Of a stretch of DNA of 64,000 bases, positions 1 through 7,768 are shown piece by piece. Every line of letters starts with the position of its first letter. The first letter of the stretch is position 1. The position numbers and the translations under genes were made by a program. Origin of the DNA: Corynebacterium amycolatum (lineage in GTDB: Bacteria; Actinomycetota; Actinomycetes; Mycobacteriales; Mycobacteriaceae); the NCBI RefSeq assembly GCF_016889425.1, contig NZ_CP069513.1, positions 868,001 to 932,000 of the forward strand, read 5' to 3'. Under the pieces are notes generated by a model. It had not been told where the DNA came from. It made no database searches and worked only from the letters and a program-made list of their open reading frames with translations.

Positions 1-374
1 CGCTGACCCAGACCCTCAAGGAGGGCAAGACCAAGTCCTGGAACGTCGGCGGTTCGGTCGACTTCGACCTGCTCAAGCTCTTCCATGTCACCTTCAGCGC
101 CGGCTACCAGTCCACTCAGACCTGGGAAGTTGGCCAGACCCTCGGCCCGTACCCGGTCAAGCCTGGCTACACCGGTGTTCTGGAGTATGGCTTCCTGAAC
201 CAGTCCTTCGAAGGTACTCACCTGACCTGCAAGGGCGGAAAGTGGATTGACGCAGGTCGTCCGTACTGGGGCACCATCCCGAAGGAGCGCCACATTCGCG
301 TTTCCATGCGCGCCAACGAAGCTGATCGCTCCGTGGACGGTGCTGCTCCGCAGGTCAAGGAGTACGCCGTCTAA
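1..374 (+). CDS. Secreted-protein paralog A, 3' part only
   Basis: Only the last 123 codons are in the window; the frame enters at base 3 and ends at TAA 372-374. The segment LTQTLKEGKTKSWNVGG is followed by alternating polar/hydrophobic residues and WEVGQTLGPYPVKPGYTG, then YGFL, one Cys (HLTCKGG) and a WGTIPKERHIRVSM end. The same order of motifs occurs in the protein at 1105-1704 and, more loosely, in that at 422-1096, so these are three tandem paralogs. Function is unknown. The beta-rich amphipathic stretch followed by a Gly-Pro-x-x-V-x-P-G-x-T turn resembles the stem region of aerolysin-type pore-forming proteins, but this is inference only. No signal peptide can be checked because the 5' end is missing. 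Confidence 0.8.
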   Translation, partial: LTQTLKEGKTKSWNVGGSVDFDLLKLFHVTFSAGYQSTQTWEVGQTLGPYPVKPGYTGVLEYGFLNQSFEGTHLTCKGGKWIDAGRPYWGTIPKERHIRVSMRANEADRSVDGAAPQVKEYAV

Positions 375-421
375 GACGGGCTGAGCCTCTTTAAGACCTC
401 GAAGTAGAAGGAAGTTTCTCC

Positions 422-1096
422 ATGTTGAGCCTGAAAAAGAAGGCCCTGGCCTGCGCGGTGATGGGTGCAAGTCTTCTTGCACCAGGCATCGTCGGACAGG
501 TCGCTGCGACCCCGCTGACCCAGACCCCCGACCAAGATGAGCACCACACCGGTTTCACCAATACGGATAAATGTGACCCGGTCAAGGATGCCAAGCGTCA
601 CCCCTGGGAACAGTGGATTACCGACGAATGGGATCGCTACAACGGCACTAACTCATTCACCAACCGCACTGACCGCCCGATTCAGTACACCCTCGAGGTG
701 ACAGAGGGGGTCAACGAGTCCGTGAAGGCCATGAGCTCCGGAAATATGTGGGACGTGTTCCTCCACGGGGTGAAGAACAAGTACGGCATCGTCGAGGTCA
801 GTCAGTGGTCTGTTGGCGACAAGCTGGGCCCGGTGACCGTCAACCCTGGTGAGACCGTTCGCGCAGACTACGGCGTGCACATGAAGTCCTTTATTGGCCG
901 TGTCCGCACCTGCGATCAGAAGACCGGCCTGTGGCGCGGTGAGCCCTACTTCGGTGAGTACAACGGCAAGGGGCCGTCGACTCGCTTCGTGGTCTGGCAC
1001 AAGACCACCAAGGAGGGCGAGCACCGTCAGCAGTGGGCGCCTGTCAGCGGTAACTCCGGTGACGGCGGCCCGGCATCCGCCACGATTAACGACTAG
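422..1096 (+). CDS. Secreted protein of unknown function, paralog B
   Basis: 224 residues. The N-terminus (MLSLKKKALACAVMGAS) is a Sec signal peptide: three lysines, a hydrophobic core, and probable cleavage near VGQVAA at about residue 29. The mature protein has two cysteines (TDKCDP, VRTCDQ) that could form a disulfide, and the family signature WSVGDKLGPVTVNPGETV at about residues 126-143. It is the most divergent of three tandem paralogs and has an extra Gly/Ser-rich tail after the conserved core. ATG 422 follows an AGAAGGA ribosome site. The gene lies 47 bases after paralog A and 8 bases before paralog C, so the three probably form one transcript. No function is known; a pore-forming or adhesive role is speculation. 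Confidence 0.85.
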   Translation: MLSLKKKALACAVMGASLLAPGIVGQVAATPLTQTPDQDEHHTGFTNTDKCDPVKDAKRHPWEQWITDEWDRYNGTNSFTNRTDRPIQYTLEVTEGVNESVKAMSSGNMWDVFLHGVKNKYGIVEVSQWSVGDKLGPVTVNPGETVRADYGVHMKSFIGRVRTCDQKTGLWRGEPYFGEYNGKGPSTRFVVWHKTTKEGEHRQQWAPVSGNSGDGGPASATIND

Positions 1097-1104
1097 GAGT
1101 AGTT

Positions 1105-1704
1105 ATGAAAAAGCGTGTTGTCGCCATGTGCTTGACGACGGTCTTTGCGCTCGGACTCGGCGCTCCGACAGCAGTGGCCGCCCCGAATCCAGGAGCTGGT
1201 GAACCGTTCGCGCCGGAGGAGTGGGTACCAGTGCCCAAGCCAGCGGCAGTTGACCGCGGTCCGGCACCGGGAACCACTTGTGAAGCTCCGGGTTCGGTGG
1301 CCGAGTTCGTGGAAATCACCGGTTCTCGCTACGACGTTGAGGGCGTTGTTTCTACGAAGAATGACATTGGTGATGAGCCGATTCCGCTGACGCAGACCAT
1401 TAAGGAGTCCAAGACCAAGAAGTGGTGGACCAATATCTCTGTCAGCGTGAAGGTCAGCAAGGAGCTCAACCGCAAGTACTCCTGGGAGTACTCCCGAGAG
1501 ATGGTTTGGAGCCTCGGGCAGAAGATCGGACCATACGAAGTACGCAAGGGTGAAACTGGTCGTCTGAGCTGGGGATTCCTGGTTGACGAGTTCGCTGGAC
1601 AGACAGTCCGCTGCAACGCCAACTCGAAGACGTGGCAGCCGATTGGGCGCAGCTACTTTGGCGTGGCTCCGCGTGAGCGACATGTCGAGGTGACCATTCA
1701 GTAG
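1105..1704 (+). CDS. Secreted protein of unknown function, paralog C
   Basis: 199 residues. MKKRVVAMCLTTVFALGLG is a typical signal peptide, with cleavage expected after TAVAA. The mature region carries PLTQTIKESKTKKWW, then charged/aromatic beta-like segments, then WSLGQKIGPYEVRKGETG, WGFL and a terminal VAPRERHVEVTI. It aligns end to end with the fragment at 1-374 (LTQT, GPY-V, G-TG, ERH--V). Two cysteines (GTTCEAP, TVRCNAN) match those of paralog B. An AGGAG precedes ATG 1105 at good spacing. It is the last gene of the tandem set and is followed by a strong intrinsic terminator. Secretion is well supported; function is not known. Confidence 0.87.
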   Translation: MKKRVVAMCLTTVFALGLGAPTAVAAPNPGAGEPFAPEEWVPVPKPAAVDRGPAPGTTCEAPGSVAEFVEITGSRYDVEGVVSTKNDIGDEPIPLTQTIKESKTKKWWTNISVSVKVSKELNRKYSWEYSREMVWSLGQKIGPYEVRKGETGRLSWGFLVDEFAGQTVRCNANSKTWQPIGRSYFGVAPRERHVEVTIQ

Positions 1705-1741
1705 TTACACAGTTCTCTCTCCACACTCAGCACGGGTAAAA

Positions 1742-1778
1742 GGGGGCCTATTCACGAAAGTGAATAGGCCCCCTTTTT
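1742..1778 (+). terminator. Rho-independent terminator of the secreted-protein operon
   Basis: Perfect 14-base stem (1742-1755 with 1760-1773, GGGGGCC at the base) around a GAAA tetraloop, followed by five T. It lies 38 bases after the stop of paralog C. Confidence 0.93.
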
Positions 1779-1868
1779 GCTACTCCGGTGTTTTGCTATC
1801 CCGCTGTTTTGCTACTCCGGTGTTTTGCTATCCCGCTGTTTTGCTACTCCGTCTTTTTGCTATTGCGC
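1775..1868. repeat. 16-base tandem repeat, six units, running into the response-regulator stop
   Basis: Units starting at 1775, 1791, 1807, 1823, 1839 and 1854 share TTTTGCTA. The first four alternate between TTTTGCTACTCCGGTG and TTTTGCTATCCCGCTG, giving a 32-base higher-order period; the last two are degenerate. The first unit uses the T-run of the terminator, and the last contains the CTA that is the TAG stop of the convergent minus-strand gene. Confidence 0.9.
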
Positions 1869-2513
1869 GGCAGCGGATGCCGGAGGCTGGAAGCCTGCGT
1901 CTATTGCTTTCAGAGCCAAGTCCAGGCGTGAGGTAGCCCCGAACTTATTGAACATGCTGGAGAGGTGCTTCTTGATGGTGCCCGGCGACTTGCCGAGTTC
2001 CTTGGCGATGTCGTGGTTCGACTTACCGCGACAAATCAGGCCGAGAACCTCTCGCTCGGCATGAGTGATCTTGTACGAGGAAATGTTGCGGGACGGCAGC
2101 GTTTTAATCAGCCGAGTCGCAGAAATCGGGGAGATGACGGTGCCGCCCTGGAAGACATCTTCAATGGTGCCAATGACGGATTCGGGGCGGGCGGTTTTGA
2201 GAATGTAGCCGTTTCCGCCGAGGCTCAAGATTTTCAGCATTGTTTCATCGGTATCGAATGAGGTGATAGCGATGAATTTCGGTGGATTCTCCACCTTCTT
2301 AATGCGCTCGAGCAGCTCAACGCCGTCCATGTTGGGCATATGAATATCGGTCAAAACTACGTCAATGCCACCGCGGGCAATGATATTGAGGGCCTCGTGG
2401 CCATCGCTGGCTTCATCGACCACGGTAATGTGCGGTGCCTTCTTGAAGTAAGTTCGCAGCGTCGAGAGTACGAGTGGGTCGTCATCGACAATGAGAACCT
2501 TGATGTCAGACAT
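1860..2513 (-). CDS. Two-component response regulator, NarL/FixJ (LuxR-HTH) family
   Basis: 217 residues from ATG 2513, chosen over an in-frame ATG at 2528 because AAAGG lies seven bases before it and nothing suitable precedes the other. The receiver domain covers about residues 4-120, with the acidic pocket DDD at 10-12 and the phosphorylated aspartate expected at D56 (VVLTDIHMPNMDG). The conserved Thr and Lys positions (ITSFDTD, LKTARPE) are present. A LuxR-type helix-turn-helix is near the end (THAEREVLGLICRGKSN, then IAKELGKSPGTIKKHL). The sensor kinase lies upstream on the same strand, 137 bases away. Target genes are unknown; the secreted-protein operon on its far side is a candidate by position only. 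Confidence 0.9.
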   Translation of the reverse strand: MSDIKVLIVDDDPLVLSTLRTYFKKAPHITVVDEASDGHEALNIIARGGIDVVLTDIHMPNMDGVELLERIKKVENPPKFIAITSFDTDETMLKILSLGGNGYILKTARPESVIGTIEDVFQGGTVISPISATRLIKTLPSRNISSYKITHAEREVLGLICRGKSNHDIAKELGKSPGTIKKHLSSMFNKFGATSRLDLALKAIDAGFQPPASAAAQ

Positions 2514-2649
2514 CCGCGAACCTTTCATAGAATTTATAAAAACCGAACAATATCTGTCATTGTGCGATATTACTACGCTAACCAGGACGTTTCGAGAGTC
2601 ATATTCGCCACAATGAGCTTTTATATCTATCCTACGTTAGCGTAACCTA

Positions 2650-3813
2650 CTAATTGGTAGGTGGCATGTGGAGTTTGGTATTCCACACATTTCCTTCTCG
2701 TTCCGACGTGATGGAACCGTCCCACGGTCGCACTCGCCGATGCAGTGAGGAAAGCCCCAAACCGCTCGATAGCATCGCCCGCGGCAGAAAATTCGGTAGC
2801 GCCTTCGATATCTGATTGCTGATGTCGAGCGTGAAGCCATCCTCCTCATTGCCCAGCGCCAGAATGTGGACGTTCGTTTGCGGCTCGCCGTACTTCTGAA
2901 TGTTCGTGCAGAACTCCGACAGCGCCGGCGAGATAACTTCTGAAATCTGCGTCAAAGAGGGCTCGGTTTCAATCCTCGTGGCCAGCGAAACGTTAAACCC
3001 AGCTTCCTGCAGTTCATCCTTGGCCTGCTGGAGCACCCTGTTCATGCTAGGAACTCGCTCATCTTGGCCAATAGCCGAGGTCAAAGAGCTTTCTTCGTCA
3101 GCGGATTTCAGCAGTGAAAGCAACTGGCGAAGCTGTAGCAGACCTTCTCGGGAGGTTTCTGCGATGTCCTCTAGGGACTCTTCAAGCTTTTCATCTGTCC
3201 CTTCTCGCTCGATGGCGAGCGCCTGCGCCAGCATGGTTACGCGAGTAAAGGACTTGGCGGTGGAGTCGTGCAGTACGGTCGCCAACTCAAGGCGTTGTTC
3301 TTCCAGGGCGCGGTTAGATTCAATCGTTGCCTGCCGGCGTTGCTCTTTGTAGCGACTGCGCATCATGCCGATGGCGTAGGCAATTACAAAAAGTAGCGTT
3401 GTCACAAAGGTCGCGACGTGGTCGCGCGCGAAAGTACTTGTGTTTACGTCGTAGTTTGAAATCACCAACAAGAGCAACGCAGTGATTCTCGCCGGCATCT
3501 TGTTGTTGTTAGCACGCATCACTTCCACAATGAGAAGCGCGCAGAAAATCTGCATTGGAGCCTGCTCTGTAGGAAGGAAAGTCAATGCCAAGAAATTCGC
3601 TGGGACAACCACCATGGCAAAGAGCGGCAAATACGTCGCCACTGCAACAAGAATGACCTGAAGGCCACCGATAATGGTTGGCAACAAAAGATCAGAGTTG
3701 CTCTCGCGGAAAATTAGCGCATCGAGAGCAGTGAGGATCAGCGCAATGACCATCTCCACTGACCCCGGAGTCCTCAGAAAGTCTCTTATCTGTGACAGCG
3801 ATTTCTTAATCAC
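2650..3813 (-). CDS. Sensor histidine kinase, HisKA_3/NarX-like class
   Basis: 387 residues from GTG 3813, preferred because AAGAGG lies ten bases upstream; an earlier in-frame GTG at 3834 has no ribosome site. The first 155 residues hold about five or six hydrophobic helices with no large extracellular domain, so the stimulus is probably sensed in or near the membrane. A coiled-coil linker leads to the phosphoacceptor motif ATVLHDSTAKSF (His about 182). The ATPase domain is reduced: the N-box is LSEFCTNIQKYGEP (Asn about 304) and the G-box SSGLGLSSLHRRV. It pairs with the response regulator at 1860-2513. The signal is unknown. Confidence 0.88.
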   Translation of the reverse strand: MIKKSLSQIRDFLRTPGSVEMVIALILTALDALIFRESNSDLLLPTIIGGLQVILVAVATYLPLFAMVVVPANFLALTFLPTEQAPMQIFCALLIVEVMRANNNKMPARITALLLLVISNYDVNTSTFARDHVATFVTTLLFVIAYAIGMMRSRYKEQRRQATIESNRALEEQRLELATVLHDSTAKSFTRVTMLAQALAIEREGTDEKLEESLEDIAETSREGLLQLRQLLSLLKSADEESSLTSAIGQDERVPSMNRVLQQAKDELQEAGFNVSLATRIETEPSLTQISEVISPALSEFCTNIQKYGEPQTNVHILALGNEEDGFTLDISNQISKALPNFLPRAMLSSGLGLSSLHRRVRPWDGSITSEREGNVWNTKLHMPPTN

Positions 3814-3944
3814 TACGCCAAGACCTCTTTCCACACCACAACGCGGTCATCTCTAACGGGATGCAGTAATCAATATATTGTCAGTGCGGTTGAGAGTGCC
3901 ATTTGCATGATTAATGCCGTGGCGCAGGGGTCGTCGTAAAGCAC

Positions 3945-3983
3945 AAAAAATCCGCCCGGGAAGAATAACCTCTCGGGCGGATT
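3945..3983 (-). terminator. Rho-independent terminator after the Fe-S oxidoreductase gene
   Basis: Read on the minus strand, AATCCGCCCG (3983-3974) pairs with CGGGCGGATT (3958-3949) and is followed by a T-run. It lies 20 bases after the stop codon at 4003. Confidence 0.9.
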
Positions 3984-4002
3984 CTCGCTTATTTAGGGAG
4001 CG

Positions 4003-7000
4003 TTACTTACGTCGCGCCGATCCTGGCAGCGGAACTCCGTGCTGGTTGCGCGGAAGGTTCTTAGCGCTTGCCGACGGTGCCTGCGTCTCCTCGGCAGGAG
4101 CATCAGCAGCCTGCTCGGTGGAGGTGGCTTCTTCCGTCGCCTGCTCTTCGGTAACCTCTGGCTGTTCCGGAGCCTGCTCCGCCTCTGGCTGGGCAGATGC
4201 TTCCTGAGTCTCGGTTTCCTCGACTGCCGGGGCAGGGGCGCTAGCGACTGGCTTGGCCTTGCGTGCGCCACCCGGAATCGGAGCACCCTTACGTGCGCCG
4301 CCCGGAACCGGAACACCGGATGCGGTCTTCGGCTGCTCAGCTGCTGGCTGCTTGGACTCGGTGGCCGCTACCTCGGCAGCGGTGTCCTCGGCAGGAGTAG
4401 CTTCCTCGGCCTTCGGCTTGGCGGCTGGAGCTGCCTTCTTAGCGCCACCTGGGACAGGGGCGCCCTTGCGTGCGCCACCCGGAATCGGTGCGCCCTTGGT
4501 TGCCTTCGGGGTCTCAGCCGGAGCTTCGGTTTCCGCAGCTGCTGGCTCTGCCTGCGTGGCCGGCTTAGCAGCCTTGGCGCCGCCCGGAACCGGAGCACCC
4601 TTCTTCGCGCCACCTGGGGTCGGGGCACCGGACTTGGCGCCACCTGGGGTCGGGGCACCCTTCTTGGCGCCGCCCGGAGTTGGGGCACCGGACTTGGCGC
4701 CACCTGGGGTCGGGGCACCCTTCTTGGCGCCGCCCGGAGTTGGGGCACCGGACTTGGCGCCACCTGGGGGCGGGGCACCCTTCTTGGCGCTGCCCGGAGT
4801 TGGAGCACCGGCCTTAGCGCCGCCAGGCTTTGGAGCTCCACCTGGAGATGGAGCGCCCTTCTTGGCACCACCCGGGGTCGGTGCTCCGCCCTTTGCTCCG
4901 CCTGGCTTCGGTGCTCCACCTGGAGATGGAGCGCCCTTCTTGGCACCACCCGGAGTCGGAGCGCCGCCCTTGGTGGCAGCGCCTGCAGCAGCACCAGCAG
5001 CTGCGGCACCAGCGCCGGCAGCAGCCTTCTCTGCCTTCTTCTTCTCGGCAGCCTCAGCCTTCTTGCGCTTAGCGTCCTCTTCCTCGAGGCGCAGGCGCTC
5101 TTCCTCTTCAGCCTTCTTCGGATCGACCCAGCCACGCTCTGGCTGCTCAATCCACTCCGGTTCGCGTGCCTGCGGCAGCTCGCCGTCGACCTTCACGGAG
5201 TCACGGAGCATCTGGGCGATGTCCAGGACCTCCGGCTTCTTCTCGTCGTCCTCGATGACGTTGTTGACGCCATCGTTCATCATCGTCTTACAGAACGGGC
5301 AGCCGATGGCAATTGCCTCAGCACCGGTTCCGACAGCCTCTTCGGTGCGGTTCACGTTGATGCGCTGACCGATGGTCTCTTCCATCCACATACGCGCGCC
5401 ACCAGCACCACAGCAGAAGCCGGTGTTCTTATTACGAGGCATTTCGACGAGGTTAGCGCCGGACGCGCCAATCAGCTCACGCGGAGCCTCGAATACCTTG
5501 TTGTGGCGGCCCAGGAAGCATGGGTCGTGGTAGGTGACCTGGCGGCCCTGGCCGGAAGCAACCGGCTGCAGACGGTTAGCGCGAACCAGCTTATTTAGCA
5601 GCTGGGTGTGGTGGACAACTTCGTACTGCCCGCCCAGCTCTGGGTACTCGTTCTTGAAGGTGTTGAAGCAGTGCGCACAGGTGACGACAATCTTGCGCTG
5701 CTTCGGTGGGACACCGTCGAAGACCTCATCGAGCTGTTCGATGTTCTGCTCAGCCAGCATCTGGAAGAGGAACTCGTTACCAGCGCGGCGAGCGGAATCA
5801 CCAGTACAACCCTCAGCCTGGGAGAGCACAGCGTACTTCACACCGGCGGTGTAAAGCATCTCCGCAACAGCCTTGGTGGTCTTCTTCGCATTGTCGTCGT
5901 AAGCACCGGCACAACCGACCCAGAACAGGTACTCGGTGTCGTCGAAGCTCTCGACATCCTCGCCCCAAATCGGGACGACGACGCCTTCCTTGCGGACCTC
6001 GTTGATCCAGTCGGCACGAGTGGAAGCGTTCTGGCCCCACGGGTTGCCCTTGGTCTCGAGGTTCTTGAACAGGCCAGCCAGCTCGGTCGGGAAGTCCGAC
6101 TCAACCAGAACCTGGTAGCGGCGCATATCAACGATGTGGTCGATGTGCTCAATGTCAACCGGGCACTGCTCGACACAGGCACCACAGTTGGTACAGGACC
6201 ACAGGACATCCTGGTCGATGATGCCCTCGTCGCCGTCGCCAACCAGCGGCTTGGTCAGCAGTGCGGCGCCAGCGCCTTCGCCCTCGCGAGCGGTTTCGAT
6301 GGTCTCGCCAGCCAGCAGGTACGGGGCGGAAGCGTAAGCGTGGTCACGCAGCTGGTTAACCAGCAGCTTCGGGGACAGTGGCTTGGAAGTGTTCCATGCC
6401 GGGCACTGCTCCTGGCAGCGACCACACTCAGTACAAGAGGTGAAGTCCAGCAGAGCCTTCCAGGAGTGGTCGGTGACCACACCGGTACCCATGGAGTCAA
6501 CTTCTGGGTCAGCTTCTTCCAGGTTCAAAATCTCGCCGTTAGAGGTCATCGGCTTAGCGCCAGCGAGGGCGTTGTAGCCATCAGCGTTGCGCTTGAGCAG
6601 GATGTTGGCGAATGCCAGGAAGCGGTGCCATGCGACACCCCAAGTCAGGTTGCGGCCAACAACGAAGAGCCAGACCATACCGGACAGCAGCTTAATCAGC
6701 GCGAAGATGGACACCATGACTTCGGAGGCCGGCAGAATCTGTGCGATACCACCGGTGACGAAGTTCGCCCAGTTCCAGACCTCGGCGCCAGTGTGACCGT
6801 GGTCGCCGTAGGTAGCCAGCTTGGCAGCCTTGACGAACATCATGCCCAGGCCCTCGATGAGGACGACAGCCTCTACGAAGTAGGCAGCCTTGGCGTTGGA
6901 GCCGTAGAAGCGGCTCAGGCGCTCCTTGCCCAGGTTGGTCTGGCGGACGAGGATCAGTGTCAGGATGCCCAGGGTCGTACCGACACCCAGGATTTCATCG

Positions 7001-7395
7001 ACGAAATGCCACAGCGTCAGATCCTTCAGGATTGGCCAGCCGCCGGCAGGCCAGAAGGTCTGGATGTATGCCTCGAACCAGACCAGTGATCCGAGGAGGA
7101 ATCCGACCATGACGAACCAGTGGGCCACGGCTACGCCCGGCTTCTTGCTCATCTTGGTGTGGCCAACGATCTCGCGGATCGTGGTCCAGATTCGTGATCC
7201 CCAGTCACCGGTGTGACCGTAGGTCTTCTGGCCCACCATGATGGTCTTCACCATATGGGTGAAGCCCTTGATGAAGACGAACCAGCAGGGCAGGGACAAG
7301 AGGACGCCAATGACGCCGACCGCGATGGTGAAACCGGTAGATTCCGGAATCATTGCCGTCTCAGTCGCCGCCTCGGCGAGGTTGAGCACGCTCAT
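4003..7395 (-). CDS. Membrane-bound Fe-S oxidoreductase (heterodisulfide-reductase-like) with Gly-Ala-Pro repeat tail
   Basis: 1130 residues from ATG 7395 (AGAAGGA eight bases upstream; the frame stays open further but without a ribosome site). Residues 20-260 form about five membrane helices resembling a NarI/HdrE-like haem b anchor. Two 4Fe-4S clusters are predicted from C321, C324, C327, C331 and C401, C404, C407, C411. Two CCG domains follow (C495 and CAHC 573-576; C626 and CC 661-662). This is the architecture of M. tuberculosis Rv0338c, a presumed quinone-linked oxidoreductase of unknown substrate. A charged coiled coil (760-795) leads into about 320 residues of repeated G-A-P-x-P-G-G-A-K, interrupted by acidic Ala/Glu stretches. 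The tail's role is unknown. Confidence 0.88.
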   Translation of the reverse strand: MSVLNLAEAATETAMIPESTGFTIAVGVIGVLLSLPCWFVFIKGFTHMVKTIMVGQKTYGHTGDWGSRIWTTIREIVGHTKMSKKPGVAVAHWFVMVGFLLGSLVWFEAYIQTFWPAGGWPILKDLTLWHFVDEILGVGTTLGILTLILVRQTNLGKERLSRFYGSNAKAAYFVEAVVLIEGLGMMFVKAAKLATYGDHGHTGAEVWNWANFVTGGIAQILPASEVMVSIFALIKLLSGMVWLFVVGRNLTWGVAWHRFLAFANILLKRNADGYNALAGAKPMTSNGEILNLEEADPEVDSMGTGVVTDHSWKALLDFTSCTECGRCQEQCPAWNTSKPLSPKLLVNQLRDHAYASAPYLLAGETIETAREGEGAGAALLTKPLVGDGDEGIIDQDVLWSCTNCGACVEQCPVDIEHIDHIVDMRRYQVLVESDFPTELAGLFKNLETKGNPWGQNASTRADWINEVRKEGVVVPIWGEDVESFDDTEYLFWVGCAGAYDDNAKKTTKAVAEMLYTAGVKYAVLSQAEGCTGDSARRAGNEFLFQMLAEQNIEQLDEVFDGVPPKQRKIVVTCAHCFNTFKNEYPELGGQYEVVHHTQLLNKLVRANRLQPVASGQGRQVTYHDPCFLGRHNKVFEAPRELIGASGANLVEMPRNKNTGFCCGAGGARMWMEETIGQRINVNRTEEAVGTGAEAIAIGCPFCKTMMNDGVNNVIEDDEKKPEVLDIAQMLRDSVKVDGELPQAREPEWIEQPERGWVDPKKAEEEERLRLEEEDAKRKKAEAAEKKKAEKAAAGAGAAAAGAAAGAATKGGAPTPGGAKKGAPSPGGAPKPGGAKGGAPTPGGAKKGAPSPGGAPKPGGAKAGAPTPGSAKKGAPPPGGAKSGAPTPGGAKKGAPTPGGAKSGAPTPGGAKKGAPTPGGAKSGAPTPGGAKKGAPVPGGAKAAKPATQAEPAAAETEAPAETPKATKGAPIPGGARKGAPVPGGAKKAAPAAKPKAEEATPAEDTAAEVAATESKQPAAEQPKTASGVPVPGGARKGAPIPGGARKAKPVASAPAPAVEETETQEASAQPEAEQAPEQPEVTEEQATEEATSTEQAADAPAEETQAPSASAKNLPRNQHGVPLPGSARRK
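4567..4990. repeat. In-frame tandem DNA repeat (30/60-base units) in the Fe-S protein tail
   Basis: Three nearly identical 60-base copies occupy 4621-4680, 4681-4740 and 4741-4800, differing at a handful of positions. Degenerate units flank them, and a second block (about 4830-4870 and 4911-4950) repeats another version. Each 30 bases encodes ten residues of the GAPTPGGAKK type, so copy-number change by multiples of 30 keeps the frame. Confidence 0.92.
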
Positions 7396-7768
7396 GATGT
7401 TCCTTCTGGGCTGGCTCAGCCAGGGTGATGGCTGAGTGAAAATAGTTCTCTTGTGAGTTGTATCACGAGCCATGGACGTGTACATAACTAACGCCGTAAT
7501 TAGTGCTGAAATCATGGCTATGCGGTGTAACCTGCGCGTTTTCGGCGATTTTCGCAACGAATGGGTTTCTTAATTCCGTCCGCTGATCATGCTCTAAATA
7601 TGTTCCATTAGAAAAATAAGGGTGTACAGCGTGGCGTGCGTCACTGTATGCTGACTTTTGCGCCCCATAGTTTTACAAACGAAACGAAATATTCTAATGC
7701 AAACCGTTTTCAAAAAGCGTGGGGTTGCACGTCAGTTGTTTTCCGACCAGTCAAGGAGTTGATTGATT

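Noticed and set aside
4567..4990. Regular repeats considered as a CRISPR array
   Set aside because: The units are contiguous, coding and in frame, without unique spacers.
4039..5598. Long plus-strand frames across the Gly-Ala-Pro repeat region
   Set aside because: They mirror the repeats of the Fe-S protein on the other strand, whose cofactor motifs continue in one frame.
5608..7089. 493-codon plus-strand frame
   Set aside because: Antisense to the Fe-S protein's cluster-binding and membrane domains; no recognisable product.
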